Shown here piece by piece: positions 33,392 to 41,318 of a DNA stretch of 64,000 bases. The position numbers were made by a program, and so were the translations under genes. The notes under the pieces are model-generated. The model was not told the DNA's origin and searched no databases. It worked only from the letters and a program-made list of their open reading frames with translations. Position 1 is the first letter of the stretch. Each line of letters opens with the position of its first letter. Origin of the DNA: Rugosimonospora acidiphila (lineage in GTDB: Bacteria; Actinomycetota; Actinomycetes; Mycobacteriales; Micromonosporaceae); the NCBI RefSeq assembly GCF_039543385.1, contig NZ_BAABJQ010000013.1:1-64000 (forward strand), read 5' to 3'.

Positions 33392-35629
33392 TCAGCCGTT
33401 GCGGGCGGTCTCCGGTCCGGTGATGCGTCGCAGCATCGGCAGGGTGGAGGCGATGATGCCGAGCGAGGCGAGCAGCCCGGCGGCCGAGATGACGTAGAAG
33501 ACGACGCCCGGCGGCCGCAGTGTGTAGTCCATCTGCGCGCGTAGGAACAGGTGCGCCGCCAGGAACCCCGCGCCGGTGGCCAGTACCGCGGCGACCAGCA
33601 GCGGTACGGCGGTCTCCAGCACCACTATCCGGCGCAGCACGCTCAATTGCACGCCGGTCAGCCGCAGCAGGCTGAACGGTCGCTTGCGTTCGCTCAACCC
33701 ACCGGCCATCACCACCGCGAGGCTCAGCCCCGCGATGACCAGGCTGGCGATGATCACAACGTTGGCCAGTTGCTGCCACCCGGCGAGCATGTTGGTGAAC
33801 GTATTGCCGAAATCGCCGTCCAGCACGGGCATCGACTGGTCGGGGTACGCCAGCTCCAGCACTGATCGGGCCCGCTCCACGGTCGCGGTGGATCCGTTGG
33901 TCTGCACCATGATGGTCAGCACGGGGAGCCGGGTGAGCTGGTCGGCGCCGACCGTGGCGGCGGGCCAGACGTACGGCGGGTGCGGCCCGTCCGGACCGTC
34001 CGGACCGCGCTGCCGGACGTCGGGGAAGATCTCGGCGACCTCGGCGCCCGGCGGGCACTGCCCGTACTGGGGGATGCGGGCGAGGTCCACGCACGACACC
34101 AGCCCATCGGGTATCGGGCTGCGCGCGGTGGATGCCGGATTCACCCGGAACACCGTCACGCCGCGCACCCCGGGCAGGCCGCGCAGCCCGGCCGGAACCG
34201 GATCCGCGACAACCGTGGCCGTGCCCGGTCGGCGGTGCTCGTCGTCGAAGAAGTCCTGCGTCAGCGTGCCCCGGAACTGCGTACCCACGGCGACCGGGCC
34301 GCGGTAGTCGTCGATGGTGGTGATCACGCCAACGGCCACGCTGCTGACAAACAGGGCCAGGACCAGGCCGCTGACCGCGCGGAAACCGGCGTGCGGGTTG
34401 TCCGCCAGCCGCCGGGCGGCGATGAGCGGGGCGGACCGGCGCGCCCGCCGGGCGAGGAACCGGGAGCCCACCATGGTCAGCCAGGGGCCCGCGGCGACCA
34501 GCCCAGCCATGATGAGCAGGAACCCCGTCAGGTACGCGAAGGTCTGGCCGTTGTTCGTCTCGGGGCGCCGCCCCACCAGGTACGCCAGCTCCGCGATGCC
34601 GGCGACCAGCGGGATCAGCCGGTACGCGCGGGGCGGGCGGGGCGTCGCCCGCCGGCTCACGCCGAGCGGGGAGATGCGCACCCGGCGCAGCGCCACCCGG
34701 GCCGCCAGCGCGGCCGCGACCGGCACGCCGAGCGCTACGGCGGCGATCTCCCACCCGCCGAGCCTCAGCTCGGAGGGGAAGAACGGGTCGCCGGTCAGCG
34801 GGATCGTGGCGATCCGATCGCGCAGCAGGTAGAACAGCGCGAAGCCGAGCGCGGTGCCGATGACCGCGGCAGCCGCCGCCTCCACCGTGGCGAGCACCGA
34901 GATCTGTCTCGGGGTGGCGCCCACCAGGTGCATGGCGGCGAACCGCTCCTCCCGCCTGGCCGCGGACAGCCGGGTCGCCGCCGCGACGAAGATGAGCAGC
35001 GGGAACAGCAACCCGGCGGCCACCACGGACACCACGAGATCGATGCCGGCCGCGTCGACGCCGATCTCGCAGCCACAGTCGTCGGGGGAGGTGCCGTTGA
35101 TGAGGGTGATCTGCCTGGCGCCCTGTTGGTGGGACAGCTGGTCGGCGCGGTACCCGACGATGATGACGAGCGTGTCGGGTGAGGGCAGGGCCGCTTGGCC
35201 GATCGTGCCGGCCAGGTGGCCGGGGTACCGGTCGGCGAGTTCGTCGGCGGGGGTGGAGCGCAGCAGCGCCGCCAGGGCCGGGGAGGCGTAGTACTCCCCG
35301 GGGCCGGGCAGCCGCGGGATGCCGGGCGGCACCGGGGAGTGCGGGCCGGTGGGGGCGACGTCGACCCGGCCGATCTCCTGCCTGTCGAACTGGTCGTGGT
35401 CGATCCGCCACCACAGCGGCTCGGCGGCGGCGGGCGCCGTGGCGGCGGCGTGCTGGCTGCCGGAGTTGAACCAGGCGTAGCGCGTGTTCTGCGCGAAGAA
35501 GCCGTTGAGCGCGGCGAGGATGCTGGTCACCAGCAGCACTCCCAGCGCCACGGCCGCGGCGATGGTGACCAGGCGGGCGATCGCGTCGCGCCCGCCGGCA
35601 ATGGCGAGGCGCAGACCGAGACGGATCAT
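33392..35629 (-). CDS. FtsX-like ABC permease without an adjacent ATPase
   Basis: A 745-residue membrane protein with two FtsX/MacB-type permease units. The N-terminal helix (RLVTIAAAVALGVLLVTSI) is followed by an extracytoplasmic region of about 180 residues, then three-helix blocks at about 260-370 and 640-740, and a second external domain (about 470-620). Such permeases normally pair with a LolD-type ATPase encoded immediately before them. Here only a 17-codon ORF precedes, overlapping by ATGA. It may use an ATPase from elsewhere. A palindromic operator lies about 85 bp upstream. Confidence 0.87.
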   Translation of the reverse strand: MIRLGLRLAIAGGRDAIARLVTIAAAVALGVLLVTSILAALNGFFAQNTRYAWFNSGSQHAAATAPAAAEPLWWRIDHDQFDRQEIGRVDVAPTGPHSPVPPGIPRLPGPGEYYASPALAALLRSTPADELADRYPGHLAGTIGQAALPSPDTLVIIVGYRADQLSHQQGARQITLINGTSPDDCGCEIGVDAAGIDLVVSVVAAGLLFPLLIFVAAATRLSAARREERFAAMHLVGATPRQISVLATVEAAAAAVIGTALGFALFYLLRDRIATIPLTGDPFFPSELRLGGWEIAAVALGVPVAAALAARVALRRVRISPLGVSRRATPRPPRAYRLIPLVAGIAELAYLVGRRPETNNGQTFAYLTGFLLIMAGLVAAGPWLTMVGSRFLARRARRSAPLIAARRLADNPHAGFRAVSGLVLALFVSSVAVGVITTIDDYRGPVAVGTQFRGTLTQDFFDDEHRRPGTATVVADPVPAGLRGLPGVRGVTVFRVNPASTARSPIPDGLVSCVDLARIPQYGQCPPGAEVAEIFPDVRQRGPDGPDGPHPPYVWPAATVGADQLTRLPVLTIMVQTNGSTATVERARSVLELAYPDQSMPVLDGDFGNTFTNMLAGWQQLANVVIIASLVIAGLSLAVVMAGGLSERKRPFSLLRLTGVQLSVLRRIVVLETAVPLLVAAVLATGAGFLAAHLFLRAQMDYTLRPPGVVFYVISAAGLLASLGIIASTLPMLRRITGPETARNG

Positions 35630-35679
35630 GAGGCGGCCGTCGCCGTCGTCGTCGCCGAGTTCACGCTGCCCTCGTCCAT
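35628..35679 (-). CDS. 17-codon leader ORF coupled to the FtsX permease
   Basis: The ORF (MDEGSVNSATTTATAAS) starts with ATG and ends in TGA overlapping the permease ATG (ATGA). It occupies the place where an ABC ATPase would be expected. It may be a small leader peptide aiding coupling, or the last trace of a lost gene. No family match is possible at this length. Confidence 0.35.
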
Positions 35680-35702
35680 GCGGACACGGTACCCCAGATG
35701 TA

Positions 35703-35728
35703 TACGCCGAGGGTATATACCCGGTGTA
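35703..35728. promoter_or_regulatory. Palindromic operator upstream of FtsX permease
   Basis: The perfect palindrome GGGTATATACCC (35711-35722) is flanked by ATACGCC and GGTGTAT, extending the dyad. It resembles operators of PadR-type regulators, which often control FtsX/ATPase export pairs. No PadR gene is present in the window. Confidence 0.5.
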
Positions 35729-35780
35729 TGAATTCTCTTCCCGCTTGACGCGGCCGGGCCGCCCGCCCTGGTCCCCGCCT

Positions 35781-35945
35781 TCACGCGGCCGGGCCGGCCA
35801 CCCTCTCCGGGGTGGCCGGCCCGGCGGTCGACGTGGCGAAGATGTACATCGCGGTGTTGTTGCGGTGGTAGCCGGCGACGACCAACTGCGTGTTGCCGCC
35901 GTCGGCGCGGTGTCGCGGGCGGAACTTTTCATGCTCGGGCGGGCA
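35781..35945 (-). pseudogene. C-terminal remnant of an unidentified gene
   Basis: The frame ends in GNTQLVVAGYHRNNTAMYIF and a Pro/Ala-rich tail, with a beta-strand pattern and GC-biased codons. Upstream the frame continues as low-quality sequence with no start signal. It looks like the end of a decayed coding region. Apart from this, the 390 bp between the permease leader and the methyltransferase hold no gene that I can support. Confidence 0.3.
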
Positions 35946-36070
35946 GGACTTTTGTGCTATGCCGCTAACGCTGACTACTGCGTCAGGCGCGGGTGCGACG
36001 GCGTGTCGACGCTTGATGCCATGAGCGAACGGGGATGACCCGTACCCGGGCTGTCCGTAGCATCGGGCGC

Positions 36071-36745
36071 ATGGGAACCGGTACGAGGGCGGCATACGAC
36101 GCCCATGCTGACTGGTACGACGACTTCATGTCGCCCGAGCGGCGATACGTCCAGCAGGTGCATCACACGCTCGCGGACCTGCTCGGTTCCGGCGACGGTA
36201 CCTGCCTGGACGTCTGCTGCGGCACGGGCGCGCACGTCGCCGCCCTGGCCGGCCTCGGCTGGACCCCCGTCGGCGTGGATCTGTCCACCGGCCAGCTGCG
36301 CCACGCGTCCCGGCGGGAGCCCGTTGCTCGCGGCGACGCGACGGCGCTGCCGATCGCTAGCGATAGCGTGCCGGCCGCCGTGTGCGTGTTGGCGAGCACG
36401 GACGTGCCGGACTATGCCGGCGTGGTGCGGGAAGTCGCCCGGGTGCTGCGGCCCGGCGGGCGGTTCGTGCACCTGGGCGTCCACCCGTGCTTCATCGGGC
36501 CGTTCGCGGACTGGAGCGCCGCCCCCAGGATTGTGCTGGACGAGCGGTATCCGGACCGGGCGCACACGTACCAATCGTGGAATCCGGCCGGGGTGCGGGC
36601 CCGGGTCGGAGGCTGGCACCTGCCGCTGTCCGACCTGCTGAACGCCGCCACCGCAGCGGGGCTGCGGCTGCTGCGGACGGTCGAGGCGGGCCCACCGGGC
36701 GTCCCGGACATCTTCGGCTTCGTGACAGCGAAGGAGCGTTCGTGA
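36071..36745 (+). CDS. Class I SAM-dependent methyltransferase
   Basis: A 224-residue methyltransferase. Motif I is LDVCCGTGAHVAALA, motif II/III regions are VGVDLSTGQLRHA and ALPIASDSVPAAVCVLAS, and RVLRPGGRFVHLG is the post-motif strand. It resembles Methyltransf_11 small-molecule enzymes. The last codons (FVTAKER) lie in the first copy of a 20-bp duplication that also supplies the ribosome binding site of the next gene. It starts a small operon with the alpha/beta hydrolase. Substrate unknown. Confidence 0.88.
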   Translation: MGTGTRAAYDAHADWYDDFMSPERRYVQQVHHTLADLLGSGDGTCLDVCCGTGAHVAALAGLGWTPVGVDLSTGQLRHASRREPVARGDATALPIASDSVPAAVCVLASTDVPDYAGVVREVARVLRPGGRFVHLGVHPCFIGPFADWSAAPRIVLDERYPDRAHTYQSWNPAGVRARVGGWHLPLSDLLNAATAAGLRLLRTVEAGPPGVPDIFGFVTAKERS

Positions 36746-36760
36746 CAGCGAAGGAGCGTG
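36721..36760. repeat. 20-bp direct duplication at a gene junction
   Basis: CGTGACAGCGAAGGAGCGT occurs at 36721-36739 and 36741-36759. The second copy holds the methyltransferase stop and the AAGGAG ribosome binding site of the hydrolase gene. It looks like a recent slippage duplication. Confidence 0.85.
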
Positions 36761-36763
36761 AGC

Positions 36764-37300
36764 ATGCCGCGTAAGGCGATTATCTTCCACGGTACGGGCG
36801 GGAGCCCGGAGGTCGCGTGGCTTCCGTGGCTGGGCCGGCGGCTGACCGAGCGTGGGTACGCGGTCGAGATTCCGCACTACCCCGACATCAACGTGGAGCC
36901 GATCGCGACGTTCCTGCCCAAGGTGCTGGCCAACCACAGCTTCGACGAGGACACCGTGCTGGTCGGGCACTCCGGGGGAGCGGCGATGCTGCTCGCGCTG
37001 CTGGAGCACCTGGACGTCACGGTGCCCCAGGCCATCCTGGTGGCCGGGTACTCGACCCAGCCGAACACGTCGGAGGAACCGGTGCTGCAGGCCAGCTACG
37101 ACTGGGCGGCGATCCGGGCGCACGTGGGTGACGCGTACTTCATCAACTCGCGGGAGGACCCGTACGGCTGCGACGACAAGCAGGGGCGGGTGCTGTTCGA
37201 GCGGCTGGGCGGCACGCAGATCGTCCGCGACGACGGGCACTTCGGGGACTCCGGCCAGCCGTACGACACCTTCGAACTGCTCGACCGGCTGATCCCGTAG
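36764..37300 (+). CDS. Alpha/beta hydrolase (RBBP9/YdeN-like)
   Basis: A 178-residue hydrolase of the RBBP9/YdeN family, serine hydrolases of about this length. The N-terminus has KAIIFHGTGGSP (oxyanion region), the nucleophile elbow is GHSGG, and the acid and base appear in NSREDPYG and DDGHFGD. It is 18 bp after the methyltransferase and probably co-transcribed. The natural substrate of the family is poorly known. Confidence 0.88.
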   Translation: MPRKAIIFHGTGGSPEVAWLPWLGRRLTERGYAVEIPHYPDINVEPIATFLPKVLANHSFDEDTVLVGHSGGAAMLLALLEHLDVTVPQAILVAGYSTQPNTSEEPVLQASYDWAAIRAHVGDAYFINSREDPYGCDDKQGRVLFERLGGTQIVRDDGHFGDSGQPYDTFELLDRLIP

Positions 37301-37304
37301 CAAT

Positions 37305-37786
37305 ATGGAGTCAAGTCGGGGGTGGCGGTACCGGTATGTGGGTCCCGCGGAAATCGCCGCGGCTGCCCCGTCCGGCCGGGGTGGGGAGCCGGTGCGGTCG
37401 CGGGCGGACTTCGACGCCTGGACCTCGACGATCGACGCACGTGACCTGGCGGAGCCGTTCTCCTACGTGGTCGACACCGAGGGCGTCCTCAGATTGGCCG
37501 CGCGGCGCAGTGAGCATGTGGCGTGCGCCGGAGGCGGTGAGGTACTCGCGGCTGGGGAGATCACCTTCGTGAGAGGGGCCGTGAGCGAGGTCAGCAACCT
37601 GTCGACCGGTTACTGCCCCGATCCAGGGTGCTGGTCCTCGCTCGCCGCGGCTCTCGACCGTGCCGGGTTCGTGTGTTCCGGCGCTGCCCCGACTGCCTCC
37701 AGCTCAACGTCGTCAAGGATGACGATTTCGGGTGTTGCCTCTGTGGTGGGGAGCTGCCCCCGGCGTGGAACGTCGACCCGAGGTAG
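37305..37786 (+). pseudogene. Zinc-ribbon hypothetical protein, frameshifted
   Basis: The frame from ATG 37305 encodes WRYRYVGPAEI, ARDLAEPFSYVVDTEGVLRL and STGYCPDPGCW, a pattern I associate with a conserved actinobacterial family of unknown function. Near 37670 the similarity jumps to another frame, reading VFRRCPDCLQLNVVKDDDFG, then CCLCGGELPPAWNVDPR and a TAG at 37784. The missing step is one base in frame, or a small deletion. The CxxC...CxxC zinc ribbon is thus separated from the N-terminal part. It starts 5 bp after the hydrolase stop, so it was part of that operon. A sequencing error cannot be excluded. Confidence 0.65.
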
Positions 37787-37879
37787 GACCGTTACCGAGG
37801 TAGGACCGACCGATGGGCGTGGTCACGCTGTTGGCGTAACCGCTCGCGTTGTTCGCCCGTCCGCTGGCAGGCCGAGCCG

Positions 37880-38140
37880 ATGAGCCTGGGGTTCGGTGGC
37901 GAGGTGGCCGGCTACTACGCCAGGTACCGGCGCGGATATCCGCCGGCCGCCGTTGACGCCATCGTGAAGGCGTTCGCGCTGGGTACCGACGACGTGGTGC
38001 TGGACCTCGGCTGCGGTACCGGCCAGTTGACCCTGCCGCTGGCCGAGCGGGTACGCGCGGTCGTGGACCCGGAGCCGGACATGCTGGTGCTCGCCCGGCG
38101 CGCCGCCGAGGCGCAGTACGATCTGCGTCGCAGATCGTAG
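37880..38140 (+). pseudogene. Truncated SAM-dependent methyltransferase
   Basis: The 86-residue ORF begins like a complete methyltransferase: MSLGFGGEVAGYYARYRRGY, then VVLDLGCGTGQLTLPLAE (motif I) and DPEPDMLVLARRAA. It then stops, where a normal enzyme continues for another 150 residues. The remaining part is enough to see a SAM pocket edge but not a functional fold. Upstream, a short direct repeat CGAGGTAGGACCG (37779, 37797) lies between it and the frameshifted gene. Deletion is likely. Confidence 0.6.
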
Positions 38141-38151
38141 AGGAGTGACCC

Positions 38152-38712
38152 GTGCTGGTGTCGGTGGACTGGCGGGCGATCGCGGCGGATGTGCCCGCGG
38201 GGAGCCTACTGAGGATCCGGGCCGACCAGGCCGCGCGGATCTGGTCGGATGGGGCCGATGCGCGCTTCGCTGCGGAGTTCGGTATCCCATACTCCGACGG
38301 ACTGTTCCGCATGCTGGCCGGCGTGGCCGACCGCGATCCGGGCGCTCCCGAACCGGCCTACGTCGAGGGCGCCGATCCCGTGCCGTTCGACGGGCCGCAC
38401 GGGCCGCTGCTGCAGTTGGGCCTGGTCTACGGCGCCGAGTTGTACGTCTGCCTGCCGGACGGCACGATCTGGGTCGCCGATCCGGACTCGGAGCACGAAC
38501 TCGAACTCATCCACCGAGACCTGTCCTCTCTGTCCTATCTGCTCTACGTGATCAAGGCGGAGAAGCCGCGTCCCGAGGAGCGCCCGACGCCCAACGACTG
38601 GGCGGACGTGGAGGACCTCATCAGGGAGGCGATCACGCCCTGGGACGACCTTCCGTTCGGCGGCGAGGGACGGTTCTGGGACAGGTACCTTGATTCGTAC
38701 CCGATGCTCTGA
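38152..38712 (+). CDS. SUKH-4-like immunity protein
   Basis: A 186-residue protein with the layout of SUKH-superfamily (SUKH-4/SMI1-like) immunity proteins: a globular domain with LLQLGLVYGAELYVCLPDGTIWVADPDSE in the middle, a late LSSLSYLLYVIKAEK helix and an acidic overall composition. Family members neutralise polymorphic toxins delivered by neighbouring cells. No toxin is visible nearby, so it would be an orphan immunity gene gained for protection. It has a GAGGAG site and a GTG start at 38152. Confidence 0.68.
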   Translation: MLVSVDWRAIAADVPAGSLLRIRADQAARIWSDGADARFAAEFGIPYSDGLFRMLAGVADRDPGAPEPAYVEGADPVPFDGPHGPLLQLGLVYGAELYVCLPDGTIWVADPDSEHELELIHRDLSSLSYLLYVIKAEKPRPEERPTPNDWADVEDLIREAITPWDDLPFGGEGRFWDRYLDSYPML

Positions 38713-38734
38713 GCAGGTGGAGGTTACTACACCC

Positions 38735-39040
38735 ATGCAGTTTCTCCTCCTCGCCTAGGACGGCGACGACGACGAGGCCCTGGATCGCAGGATGCGGACC
38801 AGGGACGCGCACCTCGCGCTGGGCGACGAAATGGTCGCCGCCGGGCGGATGCGCTACGGCGGCGCCATCCTCGACGCGTCGGGGAACATGACAGGATCGA
38901 TGCTCGTCCTGGACATGGCCGACCGTGCCGAGGTGGACGCATGGCTGGCGGTCGAGCCATACCTGACCGGCGACGTGTGGCGGCGCGTCGAGGTCCTCCC
39001 GTTCCGGGTCGGCCCGTCGTTCGTCGGGCTCCACCCCTGA
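38735..39040 (+). pseudogene. YCII-related protein interrupted by an in-frame TAG
   Basis: From ATG 38735 the frame reads MQFLLLA, then TAG (38756-38758), then DGDDDEALDRRM and a normal YCII-like domain (ALGDEMVAAGRMRYGGAIL, DMADRAEVDAWLAVEPYLTG, VEVLPFRVG). In intact homologues the family begins MQFLLLAYDG or similar, so a Tyr codon appears to have become TAG. A GGTGGAGG ribosome binding site is intact. The downstream ATG at 38792 lies inside the first helix and would give an incomplete fold. Confidence 0.68.
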
Positions 39041-39063
39041 CCCAGGGCTCCACCCCTGACCCG

Positions 39064-41151
39064 TCACGCCGTCGGCAGCCAGACCCGCATCGCCCCGGGC
39101 TCGCGGTTGGCCCACCGGAAGTACGGGATCGTCAACACGTCGATGGGCCTGCGGGCGTGCGGCGGCCGTTCCCGGGTGTCGTAGAGCGCCTGCTCGCCGT
39201 CCGGCTCCACGAACCCGTGCGCCACGACGCCGACCGGCACGTCGAGCAGGCCAGCGATGGCGACCGGGATCGGCGCGGCGGCCGGGTCGACGCGGAGGTC
39301 GTCGAGGCGTACGCCGTCGGGCAGGTCGACCTGCTCCAGGCAGTACACGAGGGGGCCGCGGGTGATCGCGACGCTGCCGCGTACCGCGTCGAGGTGGGGG
39401 TGCGGCGTGACCAGCCGGGCCGGCATGGGCAGGTCGAGCACCACGGTGTCGCCCTCCCGCCAGGCGCGGCGCAGCCGCAGGTACCCGTCGCTGGCCTCGG
39501 CATCCATGGGCTCGTCGTTGACCGTGACGGTGGGCGTCCGATCGCACCAGCCCGGTACCCGAAGGGCCAGCTCCCATGATCCGGCCGCGGCCGTGCTCGC
39601 CACGGCGACCGCGATCCGGCCCCGCCACGGGTACTCCGTGTCGACCCGCAGTTCCACGGGTGAGTCACCGATCCAGGTGGCGATGGTGGCGGCGGAGTAG
39701 AGGTGCAGTTGGATGCCGTCGGGGCCGGACGAGGCCAGGTAGGCGTCCAACGAGGCGAGCAGCCGGGCGAGGTTGGGCGGGCAGCAGGCGCATTTGTACC
39801 ATGCCTGGCGGCGTGCCGCGTCCTCCTCGGTACCGTCGTGGTCCACCCGCAGCTGCAACGGGTTGGAGTAGAAGAAGTGCCGGCCGTCGACTGCGGTGGA
39901 AGCGGCGATCGCGTTGTAGAGCACGCGCTCCAGCTCGTCGGCGTAGCGGGCCCGCCCGGTGGCCAGTAGCAGCCGCCAGTTCCACTGGAAGCTGGCGATG
40001 GCCGCGCAGGTCTCCGCGTAGGCCCGGTCGGGCGGCAGCTCGTAGCGGTCGCCGATGGACTCGTCGCGGTGCCGCGAGCCGTGCGCGCCGGTCAGGTATG
40101 TCTTGGTGGCGAACAGGTCCTCCCAGATGCGTTCGGAGGCCGCCAGCAGGGACCGGTCGCCGGTCTCCACGGCCACGTCGACCACTCCGGCCTCCAGGTA
40201 GAGCTGGCGCACCGCGTGGCCGGTCGCCGCGCCCGCCTCGCGCACCGGCATGTGGTCGAGGTAGTAGGCGGCGCCGAAGCTGGAGCCGCCCAGGCCGGTG
40301 TCCACACTGTGCTCGGCCAGCCAGCCGCGCCCGCGTAGCTCGACCATCCCGGCGGCCAGCTCGAGGTAGGCGCGGTTGCCGGTGCAGCGGAAGAACTCCA
40401 CGAGCGCGGTCTCGATCTCGGGGTGCCCGCAGATGCCGAGCCGCCCGTCGCCGCCGAACCTGTCGACCAGCAGGTCGGCCAGGCGGGTGGCGACCTCGAC
40501 CAGGCGCGGACCCACCCCGCCGCGGATGGCGGCCACGGCGGCCTGCAGCAGGTGCCCGGCGCAGTACAGCTCGTGCCCGACGGCGAGGTTCATCCACCGG
40601 TGTTCGGGATCCATGAGCTGGAACCAGGAGTTGAGGTAGCCGTCCTCCCGCTGCGCGGCGGCCAGCACGTCGGCCACCTCGTCCAGCAGTTCGGTCAGGC
40701 GACCGTCGTCGGCGTGGCCGAGCCACCAGGCCGCCGCCTCCAGGGTCTTGTACACGTCGGAGTCGGCGAACCACTTCCCGCTGAACCGCTGGCGCTCGCC
40801 CCGCGCCGCGTGGCGCAGGTTGTCCAGGGCGCCGTCGCGCTCCAGGTTGGTGACGCAGTGCGGCAGCGTCTCGGTGGCGTTGCGGCGCTGCCAGCGGCCG
40901 AGGAAGCCGTCCGGGTCGAGCCGGACCGCGCGCCCGGCCAGGGGGCGCAGGGCGACGGCCGCCGCGTCGGTGGGCGCGACCGGCCCGGCCGGTCGGTGGA
41001 CCGTCGCCCGCGTGCTGGACTCCGTCGTCCTGGTGGATTCCGGCGCGGTGGCGGATTCCAGCGCGGTGGCGGGTTCCAGTGCGGTGGCGGATTCCAGCGC
41101 GGTGGCGGGTTCCAGTGCAGTGGCGGGATCCAGTGCAGTGGTGGATTCCAT
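39064..41151 (-). CDS. Beta-L-arabinofuranosidase, GH127
   Basis: A 695-residue GH127 enzyme that removes beta-L-arabinofuranose, a residue of plant hydroxyproline-rich glycoproteins and pectin side chains. The catalytic Cys and zinc site are seen in WYKCACCPPNLARLL, with other family blocks EALYCAGH-like GHELYCAGHLLQAAV and YAETCAAIASFQWNWRLLLATG. The N-terminus has six TALE(P/S)A repeats, encoded by an 18-bp tandem repeat (about 41044-41148); no signal peptide is visible. It lies downstream of the large NEW3 glycosidase on the same strand and is probably co-transcribed. Confidence 0.92.
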   Translation of the reverse strand: MESTTALDPATALEPATALESATALEPATALESATAPESTRTTESSTRATVHRPAGPVAPTDAAAVALRPLAGRAVRLDPDGFLGRWQRRNATETLPHCVTNLERDGALDNLRHAARGERQRFSGKWFADSDVYKTLEAAAWWLGHADDGRLTELLDEVADVLAAAQREDGYLNSWFQLMDPEHRWMNLAVGHELYCAGHLLQAAVAAIRGGVGPRLVEVATRLADLLVDRFGGDGRLGICGHPEIETALVEFFRCTGNRAYLELAAGMVELRGRGWLAEHSVDTGLGGSSFGAAYYLDHMPVREAGAATGHAVRQLYLEAGVVDVAVETGDRSLLAASERIWEDLFATKTYLTGAHGSRHRDESIGDRYELPPDRAYAETCAAIASFQWNWRLLLATGRARYADELERVLYNAIAASTAVDGRHFFYSNPLQLRVDHDGTEEDAARRQAWYKCACCPPNLARLLASLDAYLASSGPDGIQLHLYSAATIATWIGDSPVELRVDTEYPWRGRIAVAVASTAAAGSWELALRVPGWCDRTPTVTVNDEPMDAEASDGYLRLRRAWREGDTVVLDLPMPARLVTPHPHLDAVRGSVAITRGPLVYCLEQVDLPDGVRLDDLRVDPAAAPIPVAIAGLLDVPVGVVAHGFVEPDGEQALYDTRERPPHARRPIDVLTIPYFRWANREPGAMRVWLPTA

Positions 41152-41180
41152 TGTCCTGGCGGCCTTTCGCGTCGATGGGC

Positions 41181-41256
41181 CGGTCCGTCCGGGGAAGGTG
41201 CGGCCGGTCCGTCCGGGGAGAGGTGTGGCCCGGTCTGTCCGGGGAGAGGTGCGGCC
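41181..41256. repeat. 24-26-bp tandem repeat, three units
   Basis: Units beginning CGGTCCGTCCGGGG at 41181, 41205 and 41231 (the last with T for one C) lie in the gap between the NEW3 glycosidase and the GH127 gene. The repeat array sits in the presumed mRNA linker and may affect relative expression. Confidence 0.75.
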
Positions 41257-41318
41257 GGGGGAGCGGACCGCACCGCGGGGACGCCCGACCAGGGCGCCCC
41301 CGCGGTGACGGGATCCGT

